A DNA stretch of 64,000 nucleotides from the NCBI RefSeq assembly GCF_004000605.1, contig NZ_CP018911.1, positions 434,001 to 498,000 of the forward strand. Reading direction: 5' to 3'. Origin of the DNA: Glycocaulis alkaliphilus. Lineage in GTDB: Bacteria > Pseudomonadota > Alphaproteobacteria > Caulobacterales > Maricaulaceae. Positions within the stretch are counted from its first letter, which is position 1, and each line of letters opens with the position of its first letter. The notes below the pieces were generated by a model. That model saw only the letters and a list, made by a program, of their open reading frames with translations, searched no databases and was not told the DNA's origin. Below are positions 19,259 to 27,661 of the stretch, one piece after another. Made by a program: the position numbers and the translations under genes.

Positions 19259-20272
19259 TCAGGCAATACCCATCGTGAAATACAGCAGGGCAGCCAGATA
19301 GGCGCCATAGGCCAGCAGCAGGACCGCCCCGGTCATGCGTCCGAGTGGCCGGCGCGAGAACACCAGCAAGGTGATGAAGATCGCGCTGGCGAGAAACACC
19401 CAGAGATCAAGCCGGAAGAAGCCGGGATCAATGGCCACGCCGCCGGAGAACCCGCCTGCAGCAAGCCCGGTAATGCCGCCCACGGCGAAGATGTTGAAGA
19501 TGTTCGAGCCGATGACATTGCCGATGGCCATGTCGGCCTGACGGCGCACGGCCGCGACGACAGAGGTCGCCAGCTCCGGCAGCGAGGTGCCGATGGCCAG
19601 CAGGGTCAGTCCGACCACTGCCTCCGAGACACCGAGCGTGACGGCAAGGCTCGCGCCGCCTTCAACAATCAGATTGGCCCCGATGGGCAGGGCGACGAGG
19701 CCGACGATCAGGCTGAAACCGATCCCGAGCGCCGATTTGGGCAGGCCCTCCATGGAGTCCACGCCGGTCAGTTCGGCCAGCATTGGATCTTCGCGTGATC
19801 CCATGGCCACGAAGCCGAGATAGACAATGTAGGCGATGATCATCGCGGCCAGTATGGCGCCTTCAAGCAGGCTGAGCGCACCGGGCGCATTGGCTTCCCA
19901 GTCCCAGCACAGCGCGATGAACAGCAAGGAGGCGGCCAGTGCGATCAGTGCATTCGTGCGCACGCCCTTGGCCGTGGTGCCCATGGCGGCAATCAGGGCG
20001 GGCAGACCGAGCACCAGGAATACATTGGCGATATTCGAGCCGACAATATTGCCAACGGCCAGCCCTGGAGAGCCGGCAAGCGCGGCAAAAACGCTGACCA
20101 CCATTTCCGGCGCGCTCGTGCCGAACGCGACGATGGTCAGGCCGATCAGCAGGGAGGGCACGCCCGTGCGCTTGGCGACCGCCGTGGCGCCCCGCACCAG
20201 ATAGTCGCCGCCAAACAGTATGATGATGATGCCGATGACCAGCAGCAGGACATCAAGGAGGGTGGCGGACAT
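19259..20272 (-). CDS. Calcium/sodium antiporter, CaCA family (YrbG-like)
   Basis: This is a 337-residue inner-membrane exchanger with two inverted alpha-repeats. The first has VAFGTSAPEMVVS and GNIVGSNIANVFLVLG; the second has LAIGTSLPELATSV and GNVIGSNIFNIFAVGG. These repeats contain the ion-binding acidic and polar residues of the family. About ten transmembrane segments are expected. It converges with the small membrane protein gene, with seven bases between the stops. Family members exchange Na+ for Ca2+; the ion preference here is inferred. Confidence 0.92.
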   Translation of the reverse strand: MSATLLDVLLLVIGIIIILFGGDYLVRGATAVAKRTGVPSLLIGLTIVAFGTSAPEMVVSVFAALAGSPGLAVGNIVGSNIANVFLVLGLPALIAAMGTTAKGVRTNALIALAASLLFIALCWDWEANAPGALSLLEGAILAAMIIAYIVYLGFVAMGSREDPMLAELTGVDSMEGLPKSALGIGFSLIVGLVALPIGANLIVEGGASLAVTLGVSEAVVGLTLLAIGTSLPELATSVVAAVRRQADMAIGNVIGSNIFNIFAVGGITGLAAGGFSGGVAIDPGFFRLDLWVFLASAIFITLLVFSRRPLGRMTGAVLLLAYGAYLAALLYFTMGIA

Positions 20273-20306
20273 GGACGCTCCGGTGCCGGGGGCTGGTCGT
20301 CAGGCT

Positions 20307-20387
20307 CTAGTCGAGGCGCTTGAACTCGATCAGGTTGAAAAGCGCGAAAAGGCCAAAGCAAAGGCCAAGGGCGATGAGGGCTGCCAT
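20307..20387 (-). CDS. Putative 26-residue single-span membrane microprotein
   Basis: The sequence ATG to TAG on the minus strand encodes 26 residues, starting MAALIALGLCFGLF and ending EFKRLD. It is one hydrophobic helix with a charged C-terminus. A GGAG lies nine bases before the ATG. It is just upstream of, and in the same direction as, the Ca2+/Na+ antiporter. The shape resembles regulatory microproteins of transporters and oxidases such as KdpF or CydX. Translation is not proven, and the antiporter link is an inference from position. Confidence 0.45.
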   Translation of the reverse strand: MAALIALGLCFGLFALFNLIEFKRLD

Positions 20388-20510
20388 GAGGTCTGCTCCA
20401 TTCTTCTTCTGCTGGGCCCGTGAAGGACCACACGAAACTGGCTAGCGGTGTCTATAGCGTGCGTTGCACACTCGCACCAGTACGCCTTGCCGCAATTTTC
20501 CGGTTTTGGG

Positions 20511-20538
20511 TTGACTCCATCGCAGGCCCGTTAACCAT
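20511..20538 (+). promoter_or_regulatory. Candidate promoter with TTAACCAT element
   Basis: TTGACT at 20511 could be a -35 box. The sequence TTAACCAT at 20531-20538, about where a -10 would lie, resembles a CtrA half-site of Caulobacter-type bacteria. It is upstream of the small secreted protein starting at 20599. A single 8-mer is weak evidence. Confidence 0.3.
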
Positions 20539-20598
20539 ACCCTCATGGCTTGCCATGAGGCGTGCCAGCAAAAAAACAGACCAGTCGGGGAGGACATC

Positions 20599-20919
20599 AT
20601 GAAAATGTTTGCAGCAGGCCTTGTGGCGGCTATGGGGGTGGCCGGCATCGCGCTGGCGGACGGTCCTGCGGGCCAGGTTTATGAAAGCACCGAAACGGAG
20701 TCAGGCTACAGCTACACCTCCACCTTCCATGCCGATGGCCGCTTTACCAATGACATGGGCAATGAGGGGCGCTGGACCTACGAAGATGGCGAGCTGTGCA
20801 TCATTATCGGTGAATCGTCGCTCTGTAATCCGTTCGAGCCGTCCGAAGTCGGTGAGAGCGTAACGACGGATGAGTGGCGCGCTGACGGGGTGGAGATCAC
20901 CATTACCCGGATCGAGTAA
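20599..20919 (+). CDS. Small secreted protein of unknown function
   Basis: This 106-residue protein has an N-terminal signal peptide (MKMFAAGLVAAMGVAGIALA, cleavage predicted after ALA) and a mature domain of about 86 residues. The mature part contains FHADGRFTNDMGNEGRW, a pattern like small beta-rich lipocalin-like or META-like secreted domains, and two Cys residues that could be disulfide-bonded. It should be periplasmic. GGGGAGGA precedes the ATG at 20599. A terminator follows at 20949. No family is assigned. Confidence 0.65.
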   Translation: MKMFAAGLVAAMGVAGIALADGPAGQVYESTETESGYSYTSTFHADGRFTNDMGNEGRWTYEDGELCIIIGESSLCNPFEPSEVGESVTTDEWRADGVEITITRIE

Positions 20920-20948
20920 AGCTCCAAAAGGGCAGCAATCTGAAAGGG

Positions 20949-20979
20949 CCCGTTGTCTTGGCAGGCGACGGGTTCTTTT
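20949..20979 (+). terminator. Intrinsic terminator
   Basis: CCCGTTG pairs with CGACGGG (one G-T pair), and the stem is followed by TTCTTTT. It ends the transcript of the small secreted protein. Confidence 0.7.
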
Positions 20980-21067
20980 ATGTTTGGTAAGGTGCGTAAG
21001 GCGGGCTGATAGGCGGCACGAGGGGATGACTGCCGCCAGCCCGGTGATGCTGAGGGAGTCACTCCAA

Positions 21068-21382
21068 ATGAATCGTCTGTTTCTTCGTCCGTTTTCTGCG
21101 TCGATGACGCTGGCACTATCCGCGATCCTTGCGCCGATCCTTCTGGTGAGTTTTGCGCTGTTCCAGCCTTCATGGCTTCTTATGGTGCAAGACGCGTCCG
21201 GCGTCGTCTACCGCTTCATCACCAGCACCGATCTGCCGCCGACCTACCGCGCTGCCTTGCGCCAGTGGACGAGTGAGCCGCAGTTCACGCTGGTGTTCTT
21301 CACGATCATCGCGCGCGTCATTATCGCGCTCTTCGCAACGTCCTTCACCATTGCGGTGCGTCCGCTCATGCGCCGCGACTAG
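21068..21382 (+). CDS. Small membrane protein of unknown function
   Basis: This 104-residue protein has two hydrophobic segments, ALSAILAPILLVSFALF and FFTIIARVIIALFATSFTIAV, separated by a polar stretch of about 45 residues. Its C-terminus is basic (RPLMRRD). It is probably an inner-membrane protein with a short periplasmic loop. GGGAG lies about nine bases before the ATG at 21068; an in-frame ATG at 21047 is an alternative. No family is recognised. Confidence 0.5.
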   Translation: MNRLFLRPFSASMTLALSAILAPILLVSFALFQPSWLLMVQDASGVVYRFITSTDLPPTYRAALRQWTSEPQFTLVFFTIIARVIIALFATSFTIAVRPLMRRD

Positions 21383-21417
21383 GTTGCAGGCACTTGCCGG
21401 ATGACCAGACAGAAACA

Positions 21418-21443
21418 AGGGCGGCTCCGGCAGGGGCCGCCCT
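21418..21443 (-). terminator. Terminator downstream of the first entericidin-like gene
   Basis: A GGGCGGC/GCCGCCC stem with a loop of about ten bases is followed on the minus strand by TTGTTTC. It lies just after the stop codon at 21481. Confidence 0.6.
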
Positions 21444-21480
21444 CGTTCGCAAGGGTCAAGAAAACTCAGAGGCGCAGGTT

Positions 21481-21609
21481 TTAGTCCGCCGCGTCCTCGA
21501 TGGCTTCGCCGGTCCGCTGGATGTCTTGTCCCGCACCCTGCACGGTGTTGCAGGCGGCGAGGGCGAACATCATGACGGCAACGCTAAGAATCTGAAGGGT
21601 CTCACGCAT
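21481..21609 (-). CDS. Entericidin-like small lipoprotein, copy 1
   Basis: This 42-residue prelipoprotein has a hydrophobic signal with lipobox LAAC and a mature peptide beginning CNTVQGAGQDIQRTGEA, the entericidin A/B pattern. AGGAG lies a few bases before the ATG. The peptide would be lipidated and placed in a membrane. In E. coli, EcnA and EcnB form an antidote/toxin pair linked to stationary-phase lysis; the role here is unknown. It is the first in physical order of three tandem paralogues. Confidence 0.8.
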   Translation of the reverse strand: MRETLQILSVAVMMFALAACNTVQGAGQDIQRTGEAIEDAAD

Positions 21610-21706
21610 CGGAATTCTCCTGTCTTCATCCGGCATTTCATGCCGTGGTGACGGGTTAACGCGCGACCTGGAATTTGGCTCCCTCCGTTGCCGATTCTCT
21701 CAGAGA

Positions 21707-21835
21707 TCAGCTGGTGATGTCCTCAAGCGCCTCGCCAGTGCGGGTGATGTCGCGGCCGACACCCTGAATGGTATTGCAGGCCGAAAGACCCAGAGCGAGC
21801 ATGGACAGGGCTGCTGCCATAATCATCCGTTTCAT
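21707..21835 (-). CDS. Entericidin-like small lipoprotein, copy 2
   Basis: This 42-residue prelipoprotein has signal MKRMIMAAALSMLALG and lipobox LSAC, and a mature part starting CNTIQGVGRDITRTGEA. It differs from copies 1 and 3 at several positions but keeps the CNT-QG-G-DI-R-GE framework. GGAG is present upstream of the ATG. The separate 97-base interval after copy 3 suggests that it has its own signals or a short polycistron. Confidence 0.8.
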   Translation of the reverse strand: MKRMIMAAALSMLALGLSACNTIQGVGRDITRTGEALEDITS

Positions 21836-21929
21836 TCCCATATCTCCATTTTAAGGGCCGCAACCGGCCACGGGCCAGTATACCCGATCCTTATACGCCC
21901 GGCGTGCCGTTTTGGTCTCACCGCGTCAA

Positions 21930-22061
21930 TTATTGCGTGATGTCGTCAAGGAACTCGCCGACGCGGGTGATGTCGCGGCCAACGCCCTGAATCGTGTTGC
22001 AGCCCGTCAGGGCGAGCAGCAGCGCTCCGGCGAGCAGTGTAGATGCAAGCGCTCTCGTCAT
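21930..22061 (-). CDS. Entericidin-like small lipoprotein, copy 3
   Basis: This 43-residue prelipoprotein has signal MTRALASTLLAGALLLALTG, lipobox LTGC and mature CNTIQGVGRDITRVGEFLDD. The frame stays open upstream to 22154, but that extension is charged and would destroy the signal peptide, so the ATG at 22061 is preferred. It is most similar to copy 2. Confidence 0.78.
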   Translation of the reverse strand: MTRALASTLLAGALLLALTGCNTIQGVGRDITRVGEFLDDITQ

Positions 22062-22155
22062 GGCTTTGATTCCCGGAAAAAACACGTCCCTCGTGCCGTT
22101 TTGCCTGCCGATGGTGGACAAAAGGCTAACGCGCCGCCTGCCGGCCAATAGCAAA

Positions 22156-22181
22156 ACGCCCGGCCGCAGCGGGCCGGGCGT
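22156..22181 (-). terminator. Strong terminator of the M13 peptidase gene
   Basis: A perfect ten-base-pair stem, ACGCCCGGCC with GGCCGGGCGT, has a six-base loop. On the minus strand it is followed by TTTTG. It lies 27 bases past the peptidase stop codon. Confidence 0.85.
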
Positions 22182-22208
22182 CTGCCAGTGTCAGATCGTG
22201 CTCTGGAA

Positions 22209-24296
22209 CTACCAGATGCGTACGCGCTCTTCTGGCGGCAGGTAGAGCTCATGCTCTTCAGTGACGCCAAACGCCTCGTACCAGGCGTCCAGATTACGCA
22301 CCACGCCGTTCACCCGGTACATGCCCGGAGAGTGCGGGCCGGTGGCCAGCTGGGCGCGCAGCGCGTCGTCGCGGAACAGGGTCCGCCAGACCTGTGCCCA
22401 GGCCAGGAAGAAGCGCTGATCGCCGGTATAGCCGTCAATCACCGGTGCTTCACCGTCCGGATAGGTCTCGGCCACATAGGCGCGGTAGGCCTCATACGCC
22501 ATCTGCATGCCGCCCAGATCGCCGATGTTTTCGCCCAGCGCGACGCGGCCGTTCACGCACTCGTCCGGGAAGGGGCAGAAGCCGTTATACTGCTCAACCA
22601 GGCGGTCAGACCGCTCGACGAAGCGCGTATTGGTTTCTTCCGTCCACCAGTCGCGAATGCGGCCCTCGGCATCGAAGCGGCGGCCATTATCGTCAAAGCC
22701 GTGGCCGATCTCGTGACCGATAACCGCCCCGATAGCGCCGTAATTCATGGCCGGGTCGGCATTCATGTCAAAGAAGGGTGCCTGCAGAATGCCCGCCGGG
22801 AAGGTGATCTGGTTCATCAGCGGATTGTAGCTGGCATTGACGATTTGCGGCGGCCAGCTCCACAGGCGGCGGTCAACCGGATCGGGGAAGCGGCGCAGTT
22901 GCTCGGCCCAGGCGAATTCGCTCATGCGCACCCGGTTGCCGAAATAGTCATCAGCGCGGATTTCGAGGCCATCATACTCGTTCCAGATTTCCGGATAGCC
23001 GATGCGCGGTTCAAACGTCGACAGCTTGGTCAGCGCCTGCTCGCGGGTTTCGTCATCCATCCACTCCAGACGTTCAAGACGGCCCTGGAAGCCTTCCACC
23101 AGATTCTGGATCAGCTCGTCCATCTGACGGCTGGCCTCTGGCGGGAAGTGACGCTCGACATAGACCTGCCCGACCGGGTGGCCGAGGGCGCCATTGACCA
23201 GCTGCACACCGCGCAGATCGCGCGTGCGTTGCTCTTCGGTCCCGCTCAGCGTGCGGCTGTAGAAGTCGAAATTGGCCTGATCGAAAGCTGATGGCAGCCA
23301 GGATGCACGGCCGGAGATGAAGTGGAAGCTGAGCCAGGCTTGCAGAAGATCGACATCCGTCTGCGCCATGAGGGCGCCCGCATCGGTGATGGCGCTTGGC
23401 TGGGCAACCACGATCTCGCCTTCTGCGGGCAGGCTGCGGTCGTCCAGCGCCCCTTGCAGGTTCAGCTCCGGGGCCAGAGCGATGAAGTCTTCAACGCTCA
23501 TCCGGTTATTGGTCAGCGTGACATCGCGTGAGTTTTCGCGGGTCCAGTGAACTTCAGCCAGCGCCGTTTCGAGGTCGAGGATCTGCTGGGCGCGCATCTC
23601 GCCATCAGGCATGCCCGCCAGCTCGAAAATCTGCGCGATATAGGCGCGGTAGGCGTCGCGGTATTCCGGAAAGCGTCCGGTGTCGAGCAGGTAATAGTCA
23701 CGGCTCGGCAGGGCGAGGCCCGACTGGCCGGACCGCATGATGTAGGCGTCCGGGTTTTCCGGGTCCGGGCTGATCGACACCCAGTAGGGCGCGTGATAGT
23801 CGCGCCGGGCCATCAGGGCGGCAATGTCCTCAAAGCTTTCGGCTGCCGCAATCGTATCAAGATAAGGCTGGGCCGGTTCCAGGCCGCGCGCCTCGATGGC
23901 GTCCGCGTTCATCCAGCTGGCATAGAGGTCGCCGATCAGCTGCTCGTTGGAGCCGGCAGGGCCGCCGCGCTCGCCAGCTTCCAGCACGATGGCCTGAACC
24001 TGCTGCTCCACTTCCAGCGACAGCATGTCAAACACGCCATAGCGGGCGCGGTCTGACGGGATTTCGGTGGTTTCAGCCCACACACCGTTGGCATAGGCAA
24101 AGAAGTCATCGCCCGGCGCCACATCGGCGTTCATGCCGGCCGTATCAAAGCCGAACGTGCCAAAACGCGGCTCGCCGGCAATTTCGGTGGTTTCGGCAAC
24201 GGCTGCATCCTCGGCGCCGTCACTGCCGTTCGTGCCTTGTGTGTCGCACGCCATAAGAACGGCCACGCAGCACCCTGCTAGCAGAAAATGTCTCAT
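22209..24296 (-). CDS. M13-family zinc metallopeptidase, lipoprotein
   Basis: This 695-residue protein is a neprilysin-type endopeptidase. The signal ends in a lipobox (VLMAC, Cys17), so it should be a lipoprotein facing the periplasm or the outer membrane. The N-terminal domain starts with MNADVAPGDDFFAYANG. The catalytic domain has NASYNPLMNQITFPAGI, the zinc motif HEIGH at 528-532 and the third ligand in GENIGDLGG (Glu589). The C-terminal SPGMYRVNG segment is also conserved. All catalytic residues are present. Substrates are unknown; peptides are expected. The ATG at 24296 has GGGGAGA upstream, whereas the 39 residues before it look non-coding. Confidence 0.93.
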   Translation of the reverse strand: MRHFLLAGCCVAVLMACDTQGTNGSDGAEDAAVAETTEIAGEPRFGTFGFDTAGMNADVAPGDDFFAYANGVWAETTEIPSDRARYGVFDMLSLEVEQQVQAIVLEAGERGGPAGSNEQLIGDLYASWMNADAIEARGLEPAQPYLDTIAAAESFEDIAALMARRDYHAPYWVSISPDPENPDAYIMRSGQSGLALPSRDYYLLDTGRFPEYRDAYRAYIAQIFELAGMPDGEMRAQQILDLETALAEVHWTRENSRDVTLTNNRMSVEDFIALAPELNLQGALDDRSLPAEGEIVVAQPSAITDAGALMAQTDVDLLQAWLSFHFISGRASWLPSAFDQANFDFYSRTLSGTEEQRTRDLRGVQLVNGALGHPVGQVYVERHFPPEASRQMDELIQNLVEGFQGRLERLEWMDDETREQALTKLSTFEPRIGYPEIWNEYDGLEIRADDYFGNRVRMSEFAWAEQLRRFPDPVDRRLWSWPPQIVNASYNPLMNQITFPAGILQAPFFDMNADPAMNYGAIGAVIGHEIGHGFDDNGRRFDAEGRIRDWWTEETNTRFVERSDRLVEQYNGFCPFPDECVNGRVALGENIGDLGGMQMAYEAYRAYVAETYPDGEAPVIDGYTGDQRFFLAWAQVWRTLFRDDALRAQLATGPHSPGMYRVNGVVRNLDAWYEAFGVTEEHELYLPPEERVRIW

Positions 24297-24379
24297 CTCA
24301 GTCTCCCCTTCGGATGCGGCAACCGGGTGGCGGTTCCGCCTCAAAACGGGTGGAAAACTAGGCTCCACCCATAAAAATG

Positions 24380-24416
24380 GCCATGGCGGGACGCAGTATC
24401 TGCGCCCCGCCATGGC
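24380..24416 (-). terminator. Terminator of the RND efflux operon
   Basis: A perfect eleven-base-pair stem (GCCATGGCGGG/CCCGCCATGGC) is extended by an inner CGCAG/CTGCG stem. On the minus strand it is followed by a T run, 12 bases after the RND pump stop codon. Confidence 0.85.
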
Positions 24417-24427
24417 AGATTCCAGAC

Positions 24428-27400
24428 CTATTCGGCCGGATGTTCGAGCTGACCGATATCAATATCGGTGCCGCTGGTATCGCCTTCATAGCCTGAGCCG
24501 ATGCCGGGCCGCTTCTCTCCGGTCCACAAGGACAGGACCGTGCGCTTGATGTCGACGCCGATAGCGTAGAGCGCAGGCACCATGAAGAGCGTCAGGAAGA
24601 GGGCGAACACCACCGCAAACCCCAGAGATACGACCATGGGCTTGAGGAATTGCGCGGCCGTGGAGCGCTCCGCGATCATCGGCAGAACGCCGATAAACGT
24701 GGTCACGGTCGTCAGCAGGATGGGCCGGAACCGCTGAACCCCCGCATCGACGAGCGCCTGGAATGCGCCGACACCGCGTTCGCGCAGCCGGTTCACGAAG
24801 TCCACCAGCACCAGATTGTCGTTGATGACGATGCCTGCTGCGGCCCCCACGCCAAACATGGAGAACAGGGCAAACGGCACACCCAGTATCATGTGGCCGA
24901 ACACTGCGCCCGCAAAGGCGAAGGGTATGGCGGTCATGATGAGCACGGGCTGGGCGTAGGAGCGGAAAGCAACCGCGAGCAGGACATACATCATGCCGAT
25001 CATCACGATCTGCAGGATGACAATCTCGCCGAGAAACTCCGCCTCGCCTTCGGCCTGCCCGATGGCGCCCACCGACACGCCCGGATAGCGTTCCCGCCAC
25101 GCCGGGAAGAACTCCTCGGTGATCTGGCGGCGTATGGCACGTGCGCCATCTGGGTCACTGACCTCGGCGCTGACACGTACCGTACGCTGGCGTTCGCGGC
25201 GCTGGATACGGTTGATGCCCGGTGCAAATTCCGCCTCCGCGACAGCCGCCAGCGGGATCTCACGGCCATCGGGTGTACGGATACGCAGCTGGTTGATGGC
25301 ATCAAGGCTCTCGCGGGCGTCGCGGGGATAGCGCACCATCACCCTGACATCCTCGCCACCGCGCGGCAGACGCTGCACTTCCTGGCCGTAGAAGGCCTGG
25401 CGGATCTGCTGGGTTACATCGACCAGGGTCAGCCCCAGAGCCTGTGCGTCGGGCCGCAATACCAGACGCAGCTCATCGGCCGACGTCTGCAGATTGTCGA
25501 CAACATCATAGGTGGCCGGGAAGCCGCGCAGCGCTTCTTTGAGCTCGTCGGCGGCGGCCCGCAATATGTCGATATCCGGATGGTTGATGGCAAAATCGAT
25601 CGCCGGTCCAACCTCGTTGAGCGTCGCGTCAAAGCGGATTTCCTCCGCATCCGGTACCGGGCCCAGCTCGTCACGCAGGCGCTGGGCAATGTCGGCGGAG
25701 GGCAAGCGTCCGGGCCGCGTTTCGGGCGGAGCAAGACTGATCCATGCCCGGATCTGTCCTTGCGTGGCCAGCGTGGAACGGTTGCGGATGACGTCTATCT
25801 CGCCGGGATACTCTTCGCGGTAGGCATTCTGCACGGTCAGTTGCGCCGCTTCCAGCCGCTCACGGATCTCGTCGGTGCGCTGCCAGGGTGTGCCCTCGGC
25901 AAGCTGGATATTCACCTGAATGAGGTCACTCTCGATTTCCGGCATGAAGCGGAACGGCACCCGGCCCGTATTCATCAGCACGATCGCCAGCGCAAACAGG
26001 CCGACAAAGACCGCAAACGTTGCATAGCGATGGCGCAGGGACAGCGCCAGGAACGGTCCGTAGGCGTGGCGGGAGAACCAGACCAGGCTGTCAGCAATCT
26101 TCGCCTGGAAGCGGATGAAATAGCCGGAAACGCCTTTGGGCTCCTGCGGTTTGATATGCGCCAGGTGCGCAGGCAGGATCAGGAAGGCTTCGATGAGCGA
26201 GAAGGTCAGCGCGGCAATCACAACCAGCGAAATCTGCCGGGTAAACTGCACTTCCGGCCCTGAGAGCATCATCCAGGGCGCGAACGCCATCATCGAGGTG
26301 ATGACCGCGAACACGACCGGCTTGGCCACCATCTGCACGCCCACGACGGCCGCGGTCAGCCCTTCCTCGCCGCGCTCCACCCGGTTGTGAATATTCTCAC
26401 CGACAATGATGGCGTCATCGACGATAACCCCGATCACAATCAGGAAGGCGAAGAGCGAGAGGAAGTTCAGGGTGACGCCGATCAGCGGCAGCAACATGAA
26501 TGCGCCCGCAAACGCCGTGGCGATGCCGATCGTCACCCAGAATGCCACGATGGGGCGCAGGAACAGGATCAGGATGACCAGCACCAGCGCAAGGCCGAGC
26601 AGGGCCGAGTTGCCGATAACGGTAAGCTGGGAATTGAACTGGTCGGCCCCGTCCCACCATTCCGAAATGGTGACGGTCTCCGGCAGGTCGCGCTGCTTGC
26701 GCTCGATATAGGCCGAGAGCTGGCGCGAGACATTGATGACATCCGAATTGCCGGTCGACATCAGCGTGATCAGCACCATCGGCTCGCCGTTGAAGGTCGC
26801 CTCGAAGGGGCGGTCCTCAAGACCGTCAATGACAGTGGCGATGTCGCGCACGCGGATAATCCCGCCGCCGGGGGTCTGGCGTACAATGATATTTCCGAAC
26901 TCTTCGCCCGTATCTGCCAGCTGACGCGCGGCAAAGCGCACATCGCCCAGATCGGTGCGCACCGAGCCTGCAGACAGGTTGAGCGAGCTGGTGGAGATGG
27001 CCCGTGACAGCTCGGCAATCGTGATGCCGTAGCGGTGCATATTCTCCTCCGAAATCTCGATCGAGACTTCTTCGGGCAGCCGTGCCTGTGTGTTGACAGA
27101 GGCGATTTCGGGAATGGCGGCGCTCAGCTCGTTGCGGATTTCGCGGGCTATGCGTTGCAGCTCACGCCGGTCGATATTGCCATGGATAGCGATGCCGGCG
27201 ACCTGGCTGCGCGACTGCCATTGCGTCACGCGCGGCTGGAAGGCGTCAATGGGCAGGTTGTTGATGGAGTCCACCTGCAGCTTGACCGCGTCGAGGAACT
27301 CCTTGGGATCAACGGTGCTATTGCCCTCGATATTGACCCATCCGCTGCCCTCGACTGCGGTAGCGGTCACGCGGCGCACACCATCGACCGCCGTGATGGC

Positions 27401-27637
27401 TTCCTCGACGCGCAGGATGATCTGTTCCTCGATCTCCTGCGGTGAGGCACCCGGCCAGGCCACCGATACCGTGGCGCCGGCAAATGATGCAGCGGGGTTT
27501 TCGTCCCGCTGGATCTGCGAGTAGCCGATAAAGCCGCCCACCAGGGCGATAATCATCAGAAGGTTTGCGGCAATGGAATTGCCCGCCCACCAGGCCAGCA
27601 GGCCGCCGTGGGGTTTTTCGTCTGGACGTTCAACCAT
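24428..27637 (-). CDS. RND efflux pump, inner-membrane permease
   Basis: This is a 1069-residue resistance-nodulation-division transporter of the AcrB/MexF superfamily. It has two repeats of six helices with large periplasmic loops. Helix 4 contains the proton-relay acidic pair in GVIVDDAIIVGENI. Other motifs are GASPQEIEEQI near residue 60 and GAAAGIVINDNLVLVDFVN late in the protein. It uses the proton gradient to pump substrates from periplasm to outside with the adaptor and outer-membrane factor encoded just upstream. The sequence is nearer the drug/lipophile HAE group than the metal group, but substrates cannot be inferred. Confidence 0.93.
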   Translation of the reverse strand: MVERPDEKPHGGLLAWWAGNSIAANLLMIIALVGGFIGYSQIQRDENPAASFAGATVSVAWPGASPQEIEEQIILRVEEAITAVDGVRRVTATAVEGSGWVNIEGNSTVDPKEFLDAVKLQVDSINNLPIDAFQPRVTQWQSRSQVAGIAIHGNIDRRELQRIAREIRNELSAAIPEIASVNTQARLPEEVSIEISEENMHRYGITIAELSRAISTSSLNLSAGSVRTDLGDVRFAARQLADTGEEFGNIIVRQTPGGGIIRVRDIATVIDGLEDRPFEATFNGEPMVLITLMSTGNSDVINVSRQLSAYIERKQRDLPETVTISEWWDGADQFNSQLTVIGNSALLGLALVLVILILFLRPIVAFWVTIGIATAFAGAFMLLPLIGVTLNFLSLFAFLIVIGVIVDDAIIVGENIHNRVERGEEGLTAAVVGVQMVAKPVVFAVITSMMAFAPWMMLSGPEVQFTRQISLVVIAALTFSLIEAFLILPAHLAHIKPQEPKGVSGYFIRFQAKIADSLVWFSRHAYGPFLALSLRHRYATFAVFVGLFALAIVLMNTGRVPFRFMPEIESDLIQVNIQLAEGTPWQRTDEIRERLEAAQLTVQNAYREEYPGEIDVIRNRSTLATQGQIRAWISLAPPETRPGRLPSADIAQRLRDELGPVPDAEEIRFDATLNEVGPAIDFAINHPDIDILRAAADELKEALRGFPATYDVVDNLQTSADELRLVLRPDAQALGLTLVDVTQQIRQAFYGQEVQRLPRGGEDVRVMVRYPRDARESLDAINQLRIRTPDGREIPLAAVAEAEFAPGINRIQRRERQRTVRVSAEVSDPDGARAIRRQITEEFFPAWRERYPGVSVGAIGQAEGEAEFLGEIVILQIVMIGMMYVLLAVAFRSYAQPVLIMTAIPFAFAGAVFGHMILGVPFALFSMFGVGAAAGIVINDNLVLVDFVNRLRERGVGAFQALVDAGVQRFRPILLTTVTTFIGVLPMIAERSTAAQFLKPMVVSLGFAVVFALFLTLFMVPALYAIGVDIKRTVLSLWTGEKRPGIGSGYEGDTSGTDIDIGQLEHPAE

Positions 27638-27661
27638 GGTTCAGATCCTCGGCAGCTGCCT

